DNA from: Diadema setosum
Lineage: Eukaryota; Echinodermata; Echinoidea; Diadematoida; Diadematidae
Direction: 5' to 3'
Length of the DNA: 64,000 nucleotides
NCBI RefSeq assembly: GCF_964275005.1
Contig: NC_092702.1
Location: 30,976,726-31,040,725, forward strand
The position numbers and the translations under genes are program-made. Below, one piece after another: positions 33,845 through 64,000 of the stretch. The notes under the pieces were generated by a model. That model saw only the letters and a list, made by a program, of their open reading frames with translations. It did no database searches and had not been told where the DNA came from. Within the stretch, counting starts at the first letter, position 1. The number at the start of each line of letters is the position of its first letter.

Positions 33845-35659
33845 TAATAATGATAACATTATTATTATTATTATTACTATTATCATCATTACTATTATTA
33901 TTATTATTATTATTATTATCATATTGATAATAATGACAATATATTGATAGCAATAAAAAGGAGGAGGAAAATAATTCACAGATTTTTGTCCGTCACATTC
34001 CTTTCGAGCTCATTCTTTTCTTTGAAATCTGTACGTATGCATGGATATTTGCATGCTAACCGAGAACCTAGAAAACCCCCATTATACACTATGATATTTA
34101 CCAGAATGAAAGGAGCCGCATTTCTGTTATTTGTTGAAGTTTCTTTCTTTCGTATTTTTTTTAATGTTATGTCATTGCTTCATAAGATTTGGTAAACATA
34201 TAATTCATGATATATATGATCAAATACTCATTTGATTCTTCAATTGCAGCACATTCTAGAAGATTAAAGTTTCTTTTCCCCTCCGAAATCGGCATTTCTT
34301 TTTTCTTCTCTTTTCTTTTAATGTCTTTCTACGTTTTTAGGCAGATTAGTGAACATAATCATATAACGGTTCCGTAAAATCTTTGTCAAATAGAGAACGT
34401 GTAGTAAAATTTAGAGGTGCCTTATTTTTAATCATGATAACTTTTGCTGCAAAAAAAAGAAAGTATTAGTAGAAAATGCTAGTATTAAGTAGTCATCTGG
34501 TTTGAATATATTCTTCTCATTGATTCAAATAATTTGTAACGATCTATTCATCTGTTTGTTTGTGTTTTTTGAGGGGTGACGAAAGTGACATCTGTTGCAA
34601 CAAAGAATGACTAATACCATTTATTCAGATTTTTATGGGATTGCTGAGGTGAATAACTTTTTAATCATAATGCAAAGAATAAGCGAATAGCAAATTGTGC
34701 TAACCTTTATAACATTTGCAGGGTTTACAAGAAATGCCATTTATAATGCTATACTTTTGGTCCGAGTGTGACTTACGTGTCTAAATTCTGCCAATGATGG
34801 AACATAATCCCTGTCAGTTAGAATCGAGGTCGTAGATGTGGTTGTGAAGTTCACACATCTTGTAAACACATGTATTTTAGGATAAACTTCATTAATATTC
34901 AATACAAGTTTAGCCCAAATTGAAAATATCGTATCTCTAACAGATTTTGGAAAGAATCCGTCTTACCGACGCAGGACTTCGTGACCAGGAGCACAATGAG
35001 AACTATAGACAAAGAGATAGAACGAGTAAATAGGTTGACTGATTTGGTAAAGCATATCAGAGCTATCACTTGTGAAATCAAAGAAGATTTTTAAACTTCT
35101 AACTATCAAAAGAAAAATGCAGGGTGACCATTATAAGAAGTAGAGAGATCGTTATATTAGTACAGTGTATATGAATGCTTACGTACATTACGCCAACATT
35201 GTTGCTTAGCATACTAGTGTTAAGAGAATGGAAACAATGATTTCACACTAAGTATAAAATCAATTCAACTGAAGTTATATTGAATTGTTTAGAATTGAAA
35301 TGAATTCAACTTCAATGAAGCTAAATAATGAAGACGTACAATGGCAGACATTAATACAAATATAGAACTCGAAATTAGTAAACCACAGGGCTGCCTATAT
35401 TCAATATGAAGTCTTCTGAAACTTTTCAACGGACATTCAATAAGTGATTGTCTAGTCCCTATGTACACGCATCTATACAACTTACATGTCTTAAGACATC
35501 CAAAAATTTAACGTGCATAATGCTTCCACCAGCAGACATTCTGGTAAAATGACAAGCCTGAGCATATCTCACAAGTATGTTATGTGAAAAGAATAAATCA
35601 GAGTCAATAACATGCGTAACAATATTACCTGAAATCCACACCCTCATATTTGTGGCCAT
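4268..35659 (-). CDS. Gene B: complete modular secreted lectin locus
   Basis: Coding exons in transcript order are 35629-35659, 34967-35038, 33549-33743, 32881-33060, 32405-32578, 29232-29404, 28809-28966, 27437-27615, 26219-26266, 21023-21212, 20579-20697, 19799-19909, 18201-18329, 17377-17534, 12021-12141, 11573-11758, 10721-10963, 9062-9172, 7614-7730 and 6696-6880. Joined, they encode about 960 aa: signal peptide, CTLD-1, Cys-rich, unknown module, CTLD-2, Caspr-type fibrinogen-like module, PAN, CTLD-3. At the PAN to CTLD-3 junction a direct join makes TAG, so a micro-exon like the 27-nt one of gene C must exist; I could not place it with confidence. The last listed exon runs into TGA at 6696-6698. 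A further PAN exon with its own stop lies at 4268-4539; whether it is used is unclear. It is probably a secreted, calcium-dependent carbohydrate-binding protein. I do not recognise a named orthologue. Confidence 0.8.
4540..6695. other. Region replacing the CTLD-4/FN3 exons in gene B
   Basis: Up to about 4,960 the sequence matches the intron upstream of the gene C terminal exon (40,625 to about 41,060). Beyond that the homology ends: the CTLD-4 and FN3 exons seen in gene C at 41-45 kb are absent. The rest holds a tandem repeat (5081-5925) and otherwise nothing I recognise. Confidence 0.6.
5081..5925 (+). repeat. Two-copy tandem repeat, about 431 bp period
   Basis: The block starting CGGCAATACAGCAAATAC at 5081 recurs diverged at 5512 (CGGCAATGCAGCAAATAC). 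Shared landmarks include AATGATAGAAGA, ACAAGATCTA, GGCAATATAGAAAACATAT and ATAACGCGAATATAT. The short open frames inside it are not supported as genes. Confidence 0.75.
6696..9172 (-). CDS. Gene B CTLD-3 (three exons)
   Basis: Exons are 9062-9172, 7614-7730 and 6696-6880. Together they form one C-type lectin domain: [15 protein letters not shown], then [17 protein letters not shown], then [18 protein letters not shown] and VCKAA. An EPN motif is present, but the usual WND and the inner cysteine pair are missing, so calcium-dependent sugar binding is uncertain. The last exon lacks the GTGAGT donor used by gene C (45841-45842) and instead reads AEQRNI and a stop. The donor of the middle exon is a weak GTTGGC that runs straight into a (CAA)n microsatellite. 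The domain differs from gene C CTLD-3 at roughly a third of positions. Confidence 0.82.
7437..7611 (+). repeat. Compound (TTG/CTG)n-(TTA)n microsatellite
   Basis: Runs of GCTGCTGCTG, TTG, ATT/TTA and again TTG, interrupted by a few TCA units, lie directly against the CTLD-3 middle exon. On the transcript strand the part next to the exon is (CAA)n, which would read as polyglutamine if the intron were retained. The long Leu, Tyr, Asn and Gln open frames here are repeat artefacts. Confidence 0.9.
7921..8748 (+). mobile_element. hAT-like non-autonomous element with a nested second element
   Basis: Outer ends are inverted: CAGGCCCGTAAACTAGGA at 7921 and TCCTAGTTACGGGCCTG at the right end, each followed inward by poly-T/poly-G or poly-C runs. 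The CAG...CTG termini are typical of hAT elements. A probable short target duplication (TTATT) is seen on both sides. Around 8144-8393 a second pair of inverted ends (ACAAGCGCGGCGGAA and TTCCGGCGCCCTTGT) marks a nested element. No transposase is present. Confidence 0.7.
8770..9000 (+). repeat. Dispersed repeat rich in GTCGAACTCGTGGGCTGTATGA-like units
   Basis: Short diverged direct and inverted units built on CATGAGTTCGACA and GGGCTGTATGACTCG. A related block lies at about 48,690-48,930 in an intron of gene C that is not the equivalent one, so this is a dispersed family. Confidence 0.6.
10160..10318. mobile_element. Short palindromic MITE
   Basis: Inverted ends CCCGTTTCATAAAACTTGTTATCA and GATAACAAGATGTATGAAACGG enclose about 110 bp. 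There is no coding capacity. The end sequence resembles a MITE type I remember as abundant in marine deuterostomes. That memory is unverified. Confidence 0.65.
10721..10963 (-). CDS. Gene B PAN/apple module 1
   Basis: One 243-nt exon in phase 1 at both ends. It contains [17 protein letters not shown], then [17 protein letters not shown] and NTCWLSEEN, the cysteine and hydrophobic pattern of PAN/apple domains, which mediate protein or carbohydrate binding. It matches the gene C exon 50691-50933 at all but about seven residues. It follows the fibrinogen-like module and precedes CTLD-3. Confidence 0.85.
11573..18329 (-). CDS. Gene B fibrinogen-like module, Caspr/neurexin IV type (four exons)
   Basis: Exons are 18201-18329, 17377-17534, 12021-12141 and 11573-11758. 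The product runs [20 protein letters not shown], then [40 protein letters not shown], and ends with [12 protein letters not shown] and PLYCKGD. The combination YxIDPDG, VYCDM, YWGG, QCxCG, CNCNN and GDT is the signature of the fibrinogen-like region of contactin-associated proteins rather than of a full ficolin-type domain. The 17377-12141 intron carries the large LINE; the same intron in gene C is only about 1.1 kb. Confidence 0.85.
12390..12533. other. Intron remnant next to the LINE 3' end
   Basis: The stretch begins TTAAAGGCACATCCACC, which looks like one end of a TTAA-type MITE, but I find no matching opposite end nearby. Otherwise nothing is visible. Confidence 0.3.
12848..14780 (-). 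pseudogene. LINE ORF2, reverse transcriptase part (broken)
   Basis: Fragments in different frames at 14244-14780, 13925-14206 (plus neighbouring frame) and 12848-13849 cover the RT. Visible motifs are FLDLSKAFD around 13,930, [28 protein letters not shown] where YADD is expected, and the C-terminal [20 protein letters not shown]. The change of the second catalytic aspartate to glycine and at least two frame breaks show it is inactive. Confidence 0.85.
15001..15883 (-). pseudogene. LINE ORF2, endonuclease part (broken)
   Basis: Two overlapping frames (15527-15883 and 15001-15645) encode an APE-type endonuclease. Motifs seen are [32 protein letters not shown] and SDHLRVF. A frame break lies near 15,600 and a stop separates it from the RT part. 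Confidence 0.82.
16180..16907 (-). pseudogene. LINE ORF1, one frameshift near its end
   Basis: The 210-residue open part starts [16 protein letters not shown], has a charged coiled-coil region (residues about 30-85) and an RNA-recognition-like region with [14 protein letters not shown] and RSHRV. It then stops at 16275, but the next frame continues with [13 protein letters not shown] and HSRRDLDSL, so one small indel separates body and tail. The product would bind RNA and form trimers in related LINEs. Confidence 0.8.
18835..19020 (+). repeat. Dispersed repeat shared with 47,100-47,490
   Basis: TAAACGCTTAGATGGAACCT, CTACATCCTTCAAGCTTTGC and ATTGACTGTTGTGTT recur at 47,110-47,250, and the following GAAATCAAATGGAATATAAA recurs at 47,445, after a MITE that interrupts the second copy. 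The two copies are in introns next to different CTLD modules. Confidence 0.65.
19799..21212 (-). CDS. Gene B CTLD-2 (three exons)
   Basis: Exons are 21023-21212, 20579-20697 and 19799-19909, in phases 1/2, 2/1 and 1/1. The domain reads [71 protein letters not shown] and GSWNDASC...YICKY. It has all canonical CTLD cysteines, an EPS in place of EPN and a perfect WND, so it probably retains calcium binding. It differs modestly from the gene C copy. The third exon boundary splits the EPS motif. Confidence 0.88.
20766..20845 (+). repeat. (CA)n(CT)n microsatellite
   Basis: A CA run passes directly into a CT/TTTCTC run inside an intron of gene B. Confidence 0.9.
22400..26002 (+). mobile_element. 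5'-truncated LINE, interrupted by a MITE
   Basis: The plus-strand remnant holds the linker between endonuclease and RT (22592-22849, [20 protein letters not shown]), RT pieces (23595-23873; 24055-24378 with [16 protein letters not shown] and [15 protein letters not shown]; an intact FADD near 24,490) and a C-terminal part (24654-25283, [20 protein letters not shown]). A long 3'UTR ends in AATAAACTTTGAACTTTG near 26,002. There are several stops and frame breaks and no endonuclease domain, so it is dead. It is related to the LINE at 12.5-17.2 kb but in the opposite orientation. It lies in the gene B intron between 21,212 and 26,219; the gene C intron is about 0.66 kb and lacks it. Confidence 0.83.
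22938..23496. mobile_element. TTAA-flanked foldback MITE inside the LINE
   Basis: The 559-bp element has inverted arms of about 120 bp, starting AGGACAAGTTCACCTT and ending AAGGTGAACTTGTCCT, flanked on both sides by TTAA (22934-22937 and 23497-23500). It splits the LINE coding region and is therefore younger than the LINE. There is no transposase. The TTAA target suggests mobilisation by a piggyBac-like or similar enzyme (inference). Confidence 0.85.
26219..29404 (-). CDS. Gene B unknown four-exon module (about 186 aa)
   Basis: Exons are 29232-29404, 28809-28966, 27437-27615 and a 48-nt micro-exon 26219-26266. The product begins [20 protein letters not shown], passes through [42 protein letters not shown] and GWVVVVDHG, and ends [14 protein letters not shown]. 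Inner junctions are phases 0, 2 and 1, so the four exons form one domain. I recall similar W-VFK...RFF-NR-YGGC...GW sequences in uncharacterised secreted proteins of molluscs and amphioxus, but cannot name a family. The gene C copy is close. Confidence 0.78.
26785..27336. mobile_element. TTAA MITE, family AGGTAGGGAATACC, copy 1
   Basis: The 552-bp element has ends AGGTAGGGAATACC and GGGATTCCCTACCT and TTAA on both sides (26781-26784, 27337-27340). It is about 95 percent like the copies at 29572-30132 and 30137-30688. The short minus-strand open frame that recurs in all three is not supported as a gene. Confidence 0.88.
27836..28312. mobile_element. Putative TTAA-flanked element with GC-rich core
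   Basis: The stretch starts AGGCAGCCGATTGCC after TTAA and ends ACTGAGTGCCT before TTAA. The inverted ends match over only about five to eight bases, so the call is tentative. The core is GC-richer than the flanks and contains a (GT)n run and TGCGCATGCGCA. Confidence 0.4.
28471..28684. repeat. Element with degenerate telomere-like core
   Basis: Diverged TTAGGG/TTAGGTT units (about 28538-28625) are framed by inverted segments built on GGGCAATTACTCCCC and GGGGTAATTGCCC. The outer parts ATCCGTATC and GATTCGGAC also pair. It is in an intron of gene B and absent from the same intron of gene C. Confidence 0.6.
29572..30688. mobile_element. Tandem pair of TTAA MITEs (copies 2 and 3)
   Basis: Copies at 29572-30132 and 30137-30688 lie in the same orientation and share the single TTAA at 30133-30136; outer TTAAs are at 29568-29571 and 30689-30692. 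Both are full length and match copy 1. Copy 3 is closer to copy 1 than copy 2 is. Confidence 0.88.
30906..31337. mobile_element. TA-flanked MITE with a long internal hairpin
   Basis: Ends GGGAGTTTTCGC and GCGAAAACTCCC are flanked by TA. Inside, 30,950-31,125 forms a strong imperfect hairpin (GCAGGCACAAACCCTTGTTG pairing with CAACAATGGTTTG...TGTGCCTGC). The TA target fits a Tc1/mariner-like source. It has no transposase. Confidence 0.72.
31740..31840 (-). mobile_element. tRNA-derived SINE head
   Basis: On the minus strand the A-box-like GTGATATGGTGGATAATGG is followed at the usual spacing by the B-box-like GGGGTTCGAATC. There is no acceptor-stem pairing to support a working tRNA gene, so this is a SINE fragment. 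Confidence 0.55.
32405..32578 (-). CDS. Gene B eight-cysteine exon
   Basis: The 174-nt exon, phase 1 at both ends, encodes [20 protein letters not shown], then [26 protein letters not shown] and ends at ELIDG. Eight cysteines in about 40 residues suggest a small disulfide-bonded domain. It always sits just before the unknown four-exon module (also in gene C, 62204-62377, four residue differences), so the two may form one unit. I recall CPFD...DCACC motifs in uncharacterised invertebrate secreted proteins, but this is unverified. Confidence 0.82.
32881..33743 (-). CDS. Gene B CTLD-1 (two exons)
   Basis: Exons are 33549-33743 and 32881-33060. The domain runs [71 protein letters not shown] and TWDDYPC...VCKG. 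EPN plus WDD is the arrangement of calcium-dependent, mannose-type CTLDs, so this is the best candidate for active sugar binding. It is the first folded module after the signal peptide. Confidence 0.9.
33752..33945 (+). repeat. (TAA)n microsatellite at the gene B intron 2 acceptor
   Basis: ATAATGATAATAATAAT units, switching to TTA units in the middle, start 8 bp from the CTLD-1 exon. On the transcript strand they supply the region upstream of the CTGCCAG acceptor. Confidence 0.92.
34967..35659 (-). CDS. Gene B start and signal peptide (two exons)
   Basis: The first coding exon 35629-35659 holds [10 protein letters not shown] and a GTAATATT donor in phase 1. The second, 34967-35038, holds [24 protein letters not shown] and a GTAAGA donor. 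Joined to CTLD-1 this gives an n-region, a strong hydrophobic core and cleavage near TKSC/VDG. An alternative acceptor in gene B at 35069 would add [10 protein letters not shown] in frame. Both copies keep the ATG (context CCCATGGCC), length and donor, which supports the choice. Confidence 0.72.
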
Positions 35660-37867
35660 GGGAACAGAGAAATTATTCCCAAATCTTCCAGATAATATCC
35701 CACGGATCATACAGCGCGGCTCGCATCCAACGCGACATAAACACCACATAGTACAGCTCTTTATCGATCGTTTCTTACATCTCCCATAGATCTAACATAA
35801 AAGGAGTTCTCTCACGAAGATACGGGAACCTTTCTTGTCACTTTAAAGCCGTGGTCACAACTCGCCGTGCGTGCTTTTGGTCCGTATGTTTTTGGCGGAG
35901 GCCACGGCATTCACGTTTTGTCAGAAAACGTGGGGAAGGAGTGACTATAGCAGGGAGGAAGTACGTCAACGCACGACAATCGCACGGTTGCGCAGGGTGT
36001 AAGTACGAGGCCTGCACGCCACGCCTGGTCGTGAGGGGTTACGTGGATCGTACGTTGTGCACGTGGTAAGTGAGTTATACGTGTTTACAACGTACAATCT
36101 CCGTGCGATTGCCACGTTATCTTGCGGAGGCTGTAATTACACGTACTGGTCACGTACGATATCCCTATATACTCTCTCGCATGTTGTAAGTGCGTGCAAG
36201 CGCGATGATTTTTTTTTTCCGTCAGATGTTGGGGGTAGGCCTATAGGACCACCTTCTGAGGTTCTTCAGATAGATAATCATACGTCTTCTCCATACGTGT
36301 ACATGGCAGTTCAATCTCCTGTGTGCCCACTTACATGTCCATAGGATTGTATGTGAAATGTGAATATTTGACTCTCTGACAGAGAAAGGGTTAATACATC
36401 AGGTATAAACATATTGTATACAATGACATCGTATAACATAATTTTGGTTGAAATAGCCTAACACACTGGCACTAGAGATGAGCTGAGAATAGACGTTTGT
36501 TATTTCAGATGCATATGATTTGCTGTTATGAAGTCTGCCATCTTTACACCCAGTTTCAGAAGTCGCCGGTAGTTCATTTCAGCCATCCAGGCATATTTTG
36601 AGCTAGATTAACAGCATATTATTGCTGGAACGATGAATGTAGGCCTATGGTTTTGCAGTTTTCTCTGAGTCTGAAGGTGTCACGTTTGCAATCTATTTAA
36701 GGTAATACTGCTATGGCTATCGTAGTAATTTCTTCCTTGCTTAATTTCAAAGTACACATTCTCAATTTCAACTAACTGAGAATTGTACTGACTTTATCAC
36801 TGCTCTATAAAAACAATGATGACCAATGCATTTTAACCAAGCTTGTGCAACTCTTTAATGTAACAATTTTTCAGAGATAATTAGCATTTGCTTTGTTTCC
36901 TTCGACACATCTGCGTTGTCGGCGAAAGGGGCATGGCTGCATTGCCTATTATTACTAACATTGTTTAGTTAAAGAGCAGGAAACTACGATTATTACAACC
37001 GACTAATCGTGACTATCACAAGAGAAGACACGACCGAAATTTGTGTAAATAAAATTATAGTCAGATAAAGACGTCAAAAGAACATACAAAGACTGAACAG
37101 GAAATGTAAATTGTCATAAATTGTTTTAATTGAAGCTTCACTCTAATTGTGACAAATAAGGTCTATGTATTACCGCCTACTTATTTACTTGAATACATAG
37201 TGATTTTTTTATGTTAAGCATTCATTCAAGTTATTCCTATTCTATGCACACGCTGTACTCTGTCTGTGTATGGTGCATGGTGTTGCATAAAATTACATCT
37301 ATCTGTTTTGAAATATATTCCTGTTTTCAATCACGACCTAAATTTACATCAAACTGTTTTTACAAATGCAAAAATCAACAGGGCAGAAAATTCAGAATAT
37401 TCCTTTCAAAGAGACACCAGAGCGACATTGGCATGGAGTATTGTGTGACAGTGATCATGATGCCCGACATGTTTCTTCAGCCACGATTTGCATTGTTTCA
37501 GACAGAACAAAAACAGTACACACTTAAACATATTAAAAGTCTCAAGTTTCGAAAGTAGTTGTGTTTCAGGCAATGTTAGTAAGCAAATGCCAGACGTGAA
37601 ATTTGTTTCACATAAAAAAGTCTGATGGTAAAAATCAGAAACAAAAGCCTGACTCTGACTAGTAGATTCTAGCAATGTCTACAGTGCACCTATCTAAAAG
37701 GACACACCGTCTTGTCTCAATCTTTCGCAAAAAGTTCACGCAGTTGTAACATACAATGAATGTAACTGAAGAAACTCAAATGTCATAGTGATTAAATACA
37801 TATTTGCTTATGCAAGTAAAAACTACTTAAGGACCGTTTCTTCAGTTACAGCAACTTGAATATATAT

Positions 37868-38780
<913 letters not shown>

Positions 38781-39051
38781 CAAAGATCAGATTTACTAGG
38801 ACGTTACAAATTAAACGCTTACCTTATCACTGCCACATATTGAATTAAAAAAAAAAAACAACCTCCTGTCACATGAGAAGTTCTCTAGACTAGGCTGTCA
38901 TCCGTTTTTTACAAGGGACAGAAAGTTCTATTTGTCATTTGAGTTCATTTTACAAAATGGCTATGTTTTCATCTAGTCTCTAGAGTATTTTAGTGATTTT
39001 TTTGGTAAATAATCATATCGAAATGTTTGTATGTCACGACAACAATCATTA

Positions 39052-39550
39052 TAAAATGGGTTCAAGAATGTAGCCAATTGGAAGCGTTGAAATGAGTCAC
39101 GTGTGCGTGTATTAATTTCTCACTAACATGCATGGCCTGACGTCACAATGTTTACACTAGCAGTGCGCACTCAATCAGTTGTTACAAGTGCGTCGCGCGC
39201 TACTATACGCGCTGTCAATCCTGTACAACTTCTAGTTCGGGCTGCCGGCCGGCCTTCCTTGTGTGCATAACATGTGTGGCGTACGTATACTCTTATACGT
39301 ACAGTAAACTTACTTATATGTGCGGGATTTCCGAGTGCGACGTGCGTAAATGTCTGGGACGAACATCTTCGGACATCTTGACTCTTCAGCGAGTGCTACA
39401 TGTAGCTGACTGGTATTGACCCACAAAGGTACGTGAAAAATGCTGTTAGTTTTCGACCCATTCTATAAAACAAATGATGCACAGGATTATTTCGTGGCGT
39501 TAGTGGAGATGCAGCTCCACTAACGCACTCTATCCTGTGCATCATTTGTA
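39052..39550. mobile_element. Insertion absent from the left intergenic copy
   Basis: Compared with 3,470-3,490, about 500 bp are added. An end like TATAAAATGGGTTC pairs with GACCCATTCTATAAA at 39,454-39,468, suggesting a MITE. Next to it 39,471-39,549 is a near-perfect hairpin (CAAATGATGCACAGGAT and GCGTTAGTGGAG with their complements). Confidence 0.55.
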
Positions 39551-40352
39551 TACTATACATGGTGCGCTGGGGTTTGACTGCCGCAGTTGAATTAGTATAT
39601 TAGATTTTTTAAAGGTACGTTCTGAGATCTTGTACCGTACATGTTAGGCAATATCCCTTACGTTTACCAGATTGATCGAAACTGAATGTCGACTGGAAGG
39701 CTATCAATTCTGGACTTTATTTGGCTTAAATTGGACGACACTGTCTAGATCTCCTGGTCAAGACATGTATTACAGCTGGAGGAAGATTTCTGCGATAAGA
39801 GTTACGTAGATTCGGTAAAAGTTATGGAGATCCATAATGCTTTATGTTTGATATTGTTAAGTGCCGGTGAAATCAATTGAACAATAAGAGACGAAGGAGG
39901 GACAATTAGCTGAGCACAATCTCCACCTATACCGCAACAACATTTCAATTTTCTCGTCATAACATGACTAAGAAATCTCTTCGGTTGTATGAAGATTACT
40001 CGATCTTTAATATGGCTGATATACCTAAATATGGTTAATCATTTTTTTTTTTTTTTTTTTGCATCGGCAAGAGAAGTTTTGATGTGCCCAGATCGAGTTC
40101 AGGGTCGGCTCAGAACTATTGAACCTCAACTCCCACTAAACCATTACAGAAACATCAGAACTAGGATCTATCAAAGTATTTCACTCCACCAGTTCGTTCA
40201 TAATGTACGTTGATTAATACAATGCGAAGCCTTATGTGACATCTTTTATGAAATTACTGCAGTTCAAATTTTCACATAAGTGCAAACGTGCAAGCAGAAG
40301 TGAGAAAATGCCACATTTGTGTAAGCAACAGAAAGTGGGTTCATACGGTAAC

Positions 40353-62377
<22,025 letters not shown>

Positions 62378-62908
62378 CTGGACGAAGTGAGTGAAGGAAT
62401 GGATTCGTCATGAATAGTTTGTTTGTTTGTTTGTTTGTTTGTTTGGTTTGTTTGTTTGTTTGTCTTAGATGGCAAATCATCTAGGGAAACTCTGAGAGTG
62501 AATCTCGATAGTCTTATACTTCTGTGTAATTATTATCATGGCATTCAGCAATTTCTTTCTTTCGGTGGTGACATTGTTTTAAATCTGTATTAACGTGAAG
62601 TGCAATATCAGGTAATTCCATCACGGAGCCAAATTTTGGTATCTACTATTGTGTATGATGCAAATACAAGATGAATAAGTTTGTTGCATGCAAGGGCGTA
62701 CCGAGGGGGGTGTTTTGGGTGTTCAAACACCCCCCTTTGCCAAAAGGGGGGTGTTTAAGGTGTTCAAACACCCCCCTTGGGCAAAAGGGAGGTGTTTGAG
62801 CTATTCAACACCCCTCTTCAGCAATGCTTAGTTGACAATGAAACAAAAGCTGTCTTTACCGCTTTTATTTCCGTTTTGAATTCCGCCTTTCCTTTCTTTT
62901 TGCGTTCA

Positions 62909-62947
<39 letters not shown>

Positions 62948-64000
62948 TTGTTTTAATGTTTGTGTGGATGATGATACATTATGGAGTTACATAATATCAT
63001 ACGCACTAAAGAACTCGTGTACAGTACGTGGTAATACTACGTTACTGCACCGCGCGCGAAGCTGACGCGCAAACAGAAAACCAAATCAAACAAGATAAAA
63101 ACAAAACATGAATTCCATAAATTCCATGTTTTGTAACGCTGAAATATAAAAATGTTCGTCTCGCTCGCTGCGCCCGCACGCAAAAATTTATCAAAAAGAA
63201 AAATAAAAAGAACAAAACGTAATGATGACGTGGAAATATAAAAATTTCGGCTCACTCACTCGTAGTAATTCACAGTATTTTTCCAAGTCCTTAGTTTGTT
63301 GGCATAAATCGTTATCTATGCAGCCGTCACTATATCTTGATTAGAATTGTAAGATTTAATAACCAAAAAATGACAAGAATTCCATGTTTTGTAAGGTGAA
63401 ATACAAAAATTGTCGGCTCGCTCGCTGCGCTCGCTCGCCAAAATTTATCAAAATTTATCAGATTTTATATCACCCTAAAAAAAACCTTTTAAGTGCTCGA
63501 ATTGTAAGATTTAATAACCAAAAAATGACAAGAATTCCATGTTTTGTAAGGTGAAATACAAAAATTGTCGGCTCGCTCGCTGCGCTCGCTCGCCAAAATT
63601 TATCAAAATTTATCAGATTTTATATCACCCTAAAAAAAACCTTTTAAGTGCTCGAAAAAGCATATCAAGTGGACTTTTTTTAAGTCCCTACCGGGATGGG
63701 ATTGGGGTTGAACACTGTTGGTATAAATCGTTATCTATAAGACCGTTACTAAATCTTGATTAGAATTGTCATTCGAAGATTTAACAACCAAAAATGACAA
63801 GAATTCCATGTTTTGTAAGCTGAAATACAAACATTTTCGGCTCGCTCGCTGCACTCGCTCGCCAAAATTCTTCAATATCTATTACATTTAAACACCCTCA
63901 AAAGACCCCTTCTATAAGTGCTTGAAAAAGCACATGATGTGGACTTTTTTAAGTCCCTACCGGGATGGGGTTGGACACTGTTGGTACAAATTGTTATCTA
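62378..64000. other. Repeat-filled gene C intron up to the window edge
   Basis: No exon of CTLD-1 is found, although in gene B it lies only about 300 bp upstream. Instead there are (TTTG)n at 62,418-62,462, direct repeats of GGGGGGTGTTTNNGGTGTTCAAACACCCCC at 62,700-62,812 starting after CAAGGGCGTACC (hAT-like end), (CT)n at 62,911-62,943, and the tandem array at 63,105-64,000. Confidence 0.65.
63105..64000 (+). repeat. Tandem array with GGCTCGCTCGCTGCGCTCGC cores
   Basis: Units contain GACAAGAATTCCATGTTTTG, the GCTCGCTCGCTGCGCTCGCT core and AAATTTATCA. Two units (from 63,344 and 63,499; 155 bp) are virtually identical; others at 63,105 and 63,762 are diverged and carry an extra block (CTACCGGGATGGG). 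The array runs off the window. Confidence 0.82.

Noticed and set aside
33553-33979. Open frames rich in Ile/Met/Leu around 33.7-33.9 kb
   Set aside because: Shadows of the (TAA)n microsatellite and of the CTLD-1 exon in wrong frames.

Overview
The window is animal genomic DNA, AT-rich, with many microsatellites, foldback DNA transposons, tRNA-derived SINEs and non-LTR retrotransposons. Genes have many short exons (27-272 nt) with GT/AG borders and introns of about 0.3-5 kb. The extracellular module set, intron sizes and SINE/MITE types suggest a marine invertebrate deuterostome, most likely an echinoderm such as a sea urchin. That assignment is inference. There is no sign of prokaryotic or organellar DNA, rRNA or CRISPR.

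All host coding sequence I can support lies on the minus strand and belongs to a head-to-tail tandem array of at least three paralogous genes for large secreted modular lectins. Gene C (40,353 to beyond 62,377) lacks its 5' end because it runs off the right edge. Gene B (35,659 down to 6,696 or 4,268) is the only one seen from start codon to stop. Gene A (1,993 down to 43) shows only its first three coding exons before the left edge. I rebuilt the exons by hand from reading frame, splice sites and B/C comparison; nearly all exon lengths match to the base between B and C.

Module order in transcript direction is: signal peptide; C-type lectin domain 1 (CTLD-1); an 8-cysteine exon; a four-exon module I do not recognise (about 186 aa); CTLD-2; a fibrinogen-like module of the contactin-associated protein/neurexin IV type; a PAN/apple module; CTLD-3; in gene C only, CTLD-4 and a fibronectin type III domain; and a final PAN/apple exon carrying the stop. 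Module borders are almost all phase 1, the pattern expected from exon shuffling. The CTLDs carry different sugar-site motifs (EPN, EPS, EPN without WND, QPD), so the proteins look like multivalent secreted recognition molecules, possibly for immunity or adhesion (inference).

B and C differ in informative ways. B has lost CTLD-4, FN3 and the splice donor after CTLD-3, so its last PAN exon is either orphaned or reached through a cryptic donor. CTLD-3 has diverged strongly between B and C, while the last PAN exon encodes the same protein with only silent differences. Introns of B are swollen by a near-complete LINE (12.5-17.2 kb), a second LINE split by a MITE (22.4-26.0 kb), several TTAA-flanked MITEs and a nested hAT-like element; the matching introns of C mostly lack them. 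The A/B and B/C intergenic regions are duplicates of each other with additional insertions on the right copy.
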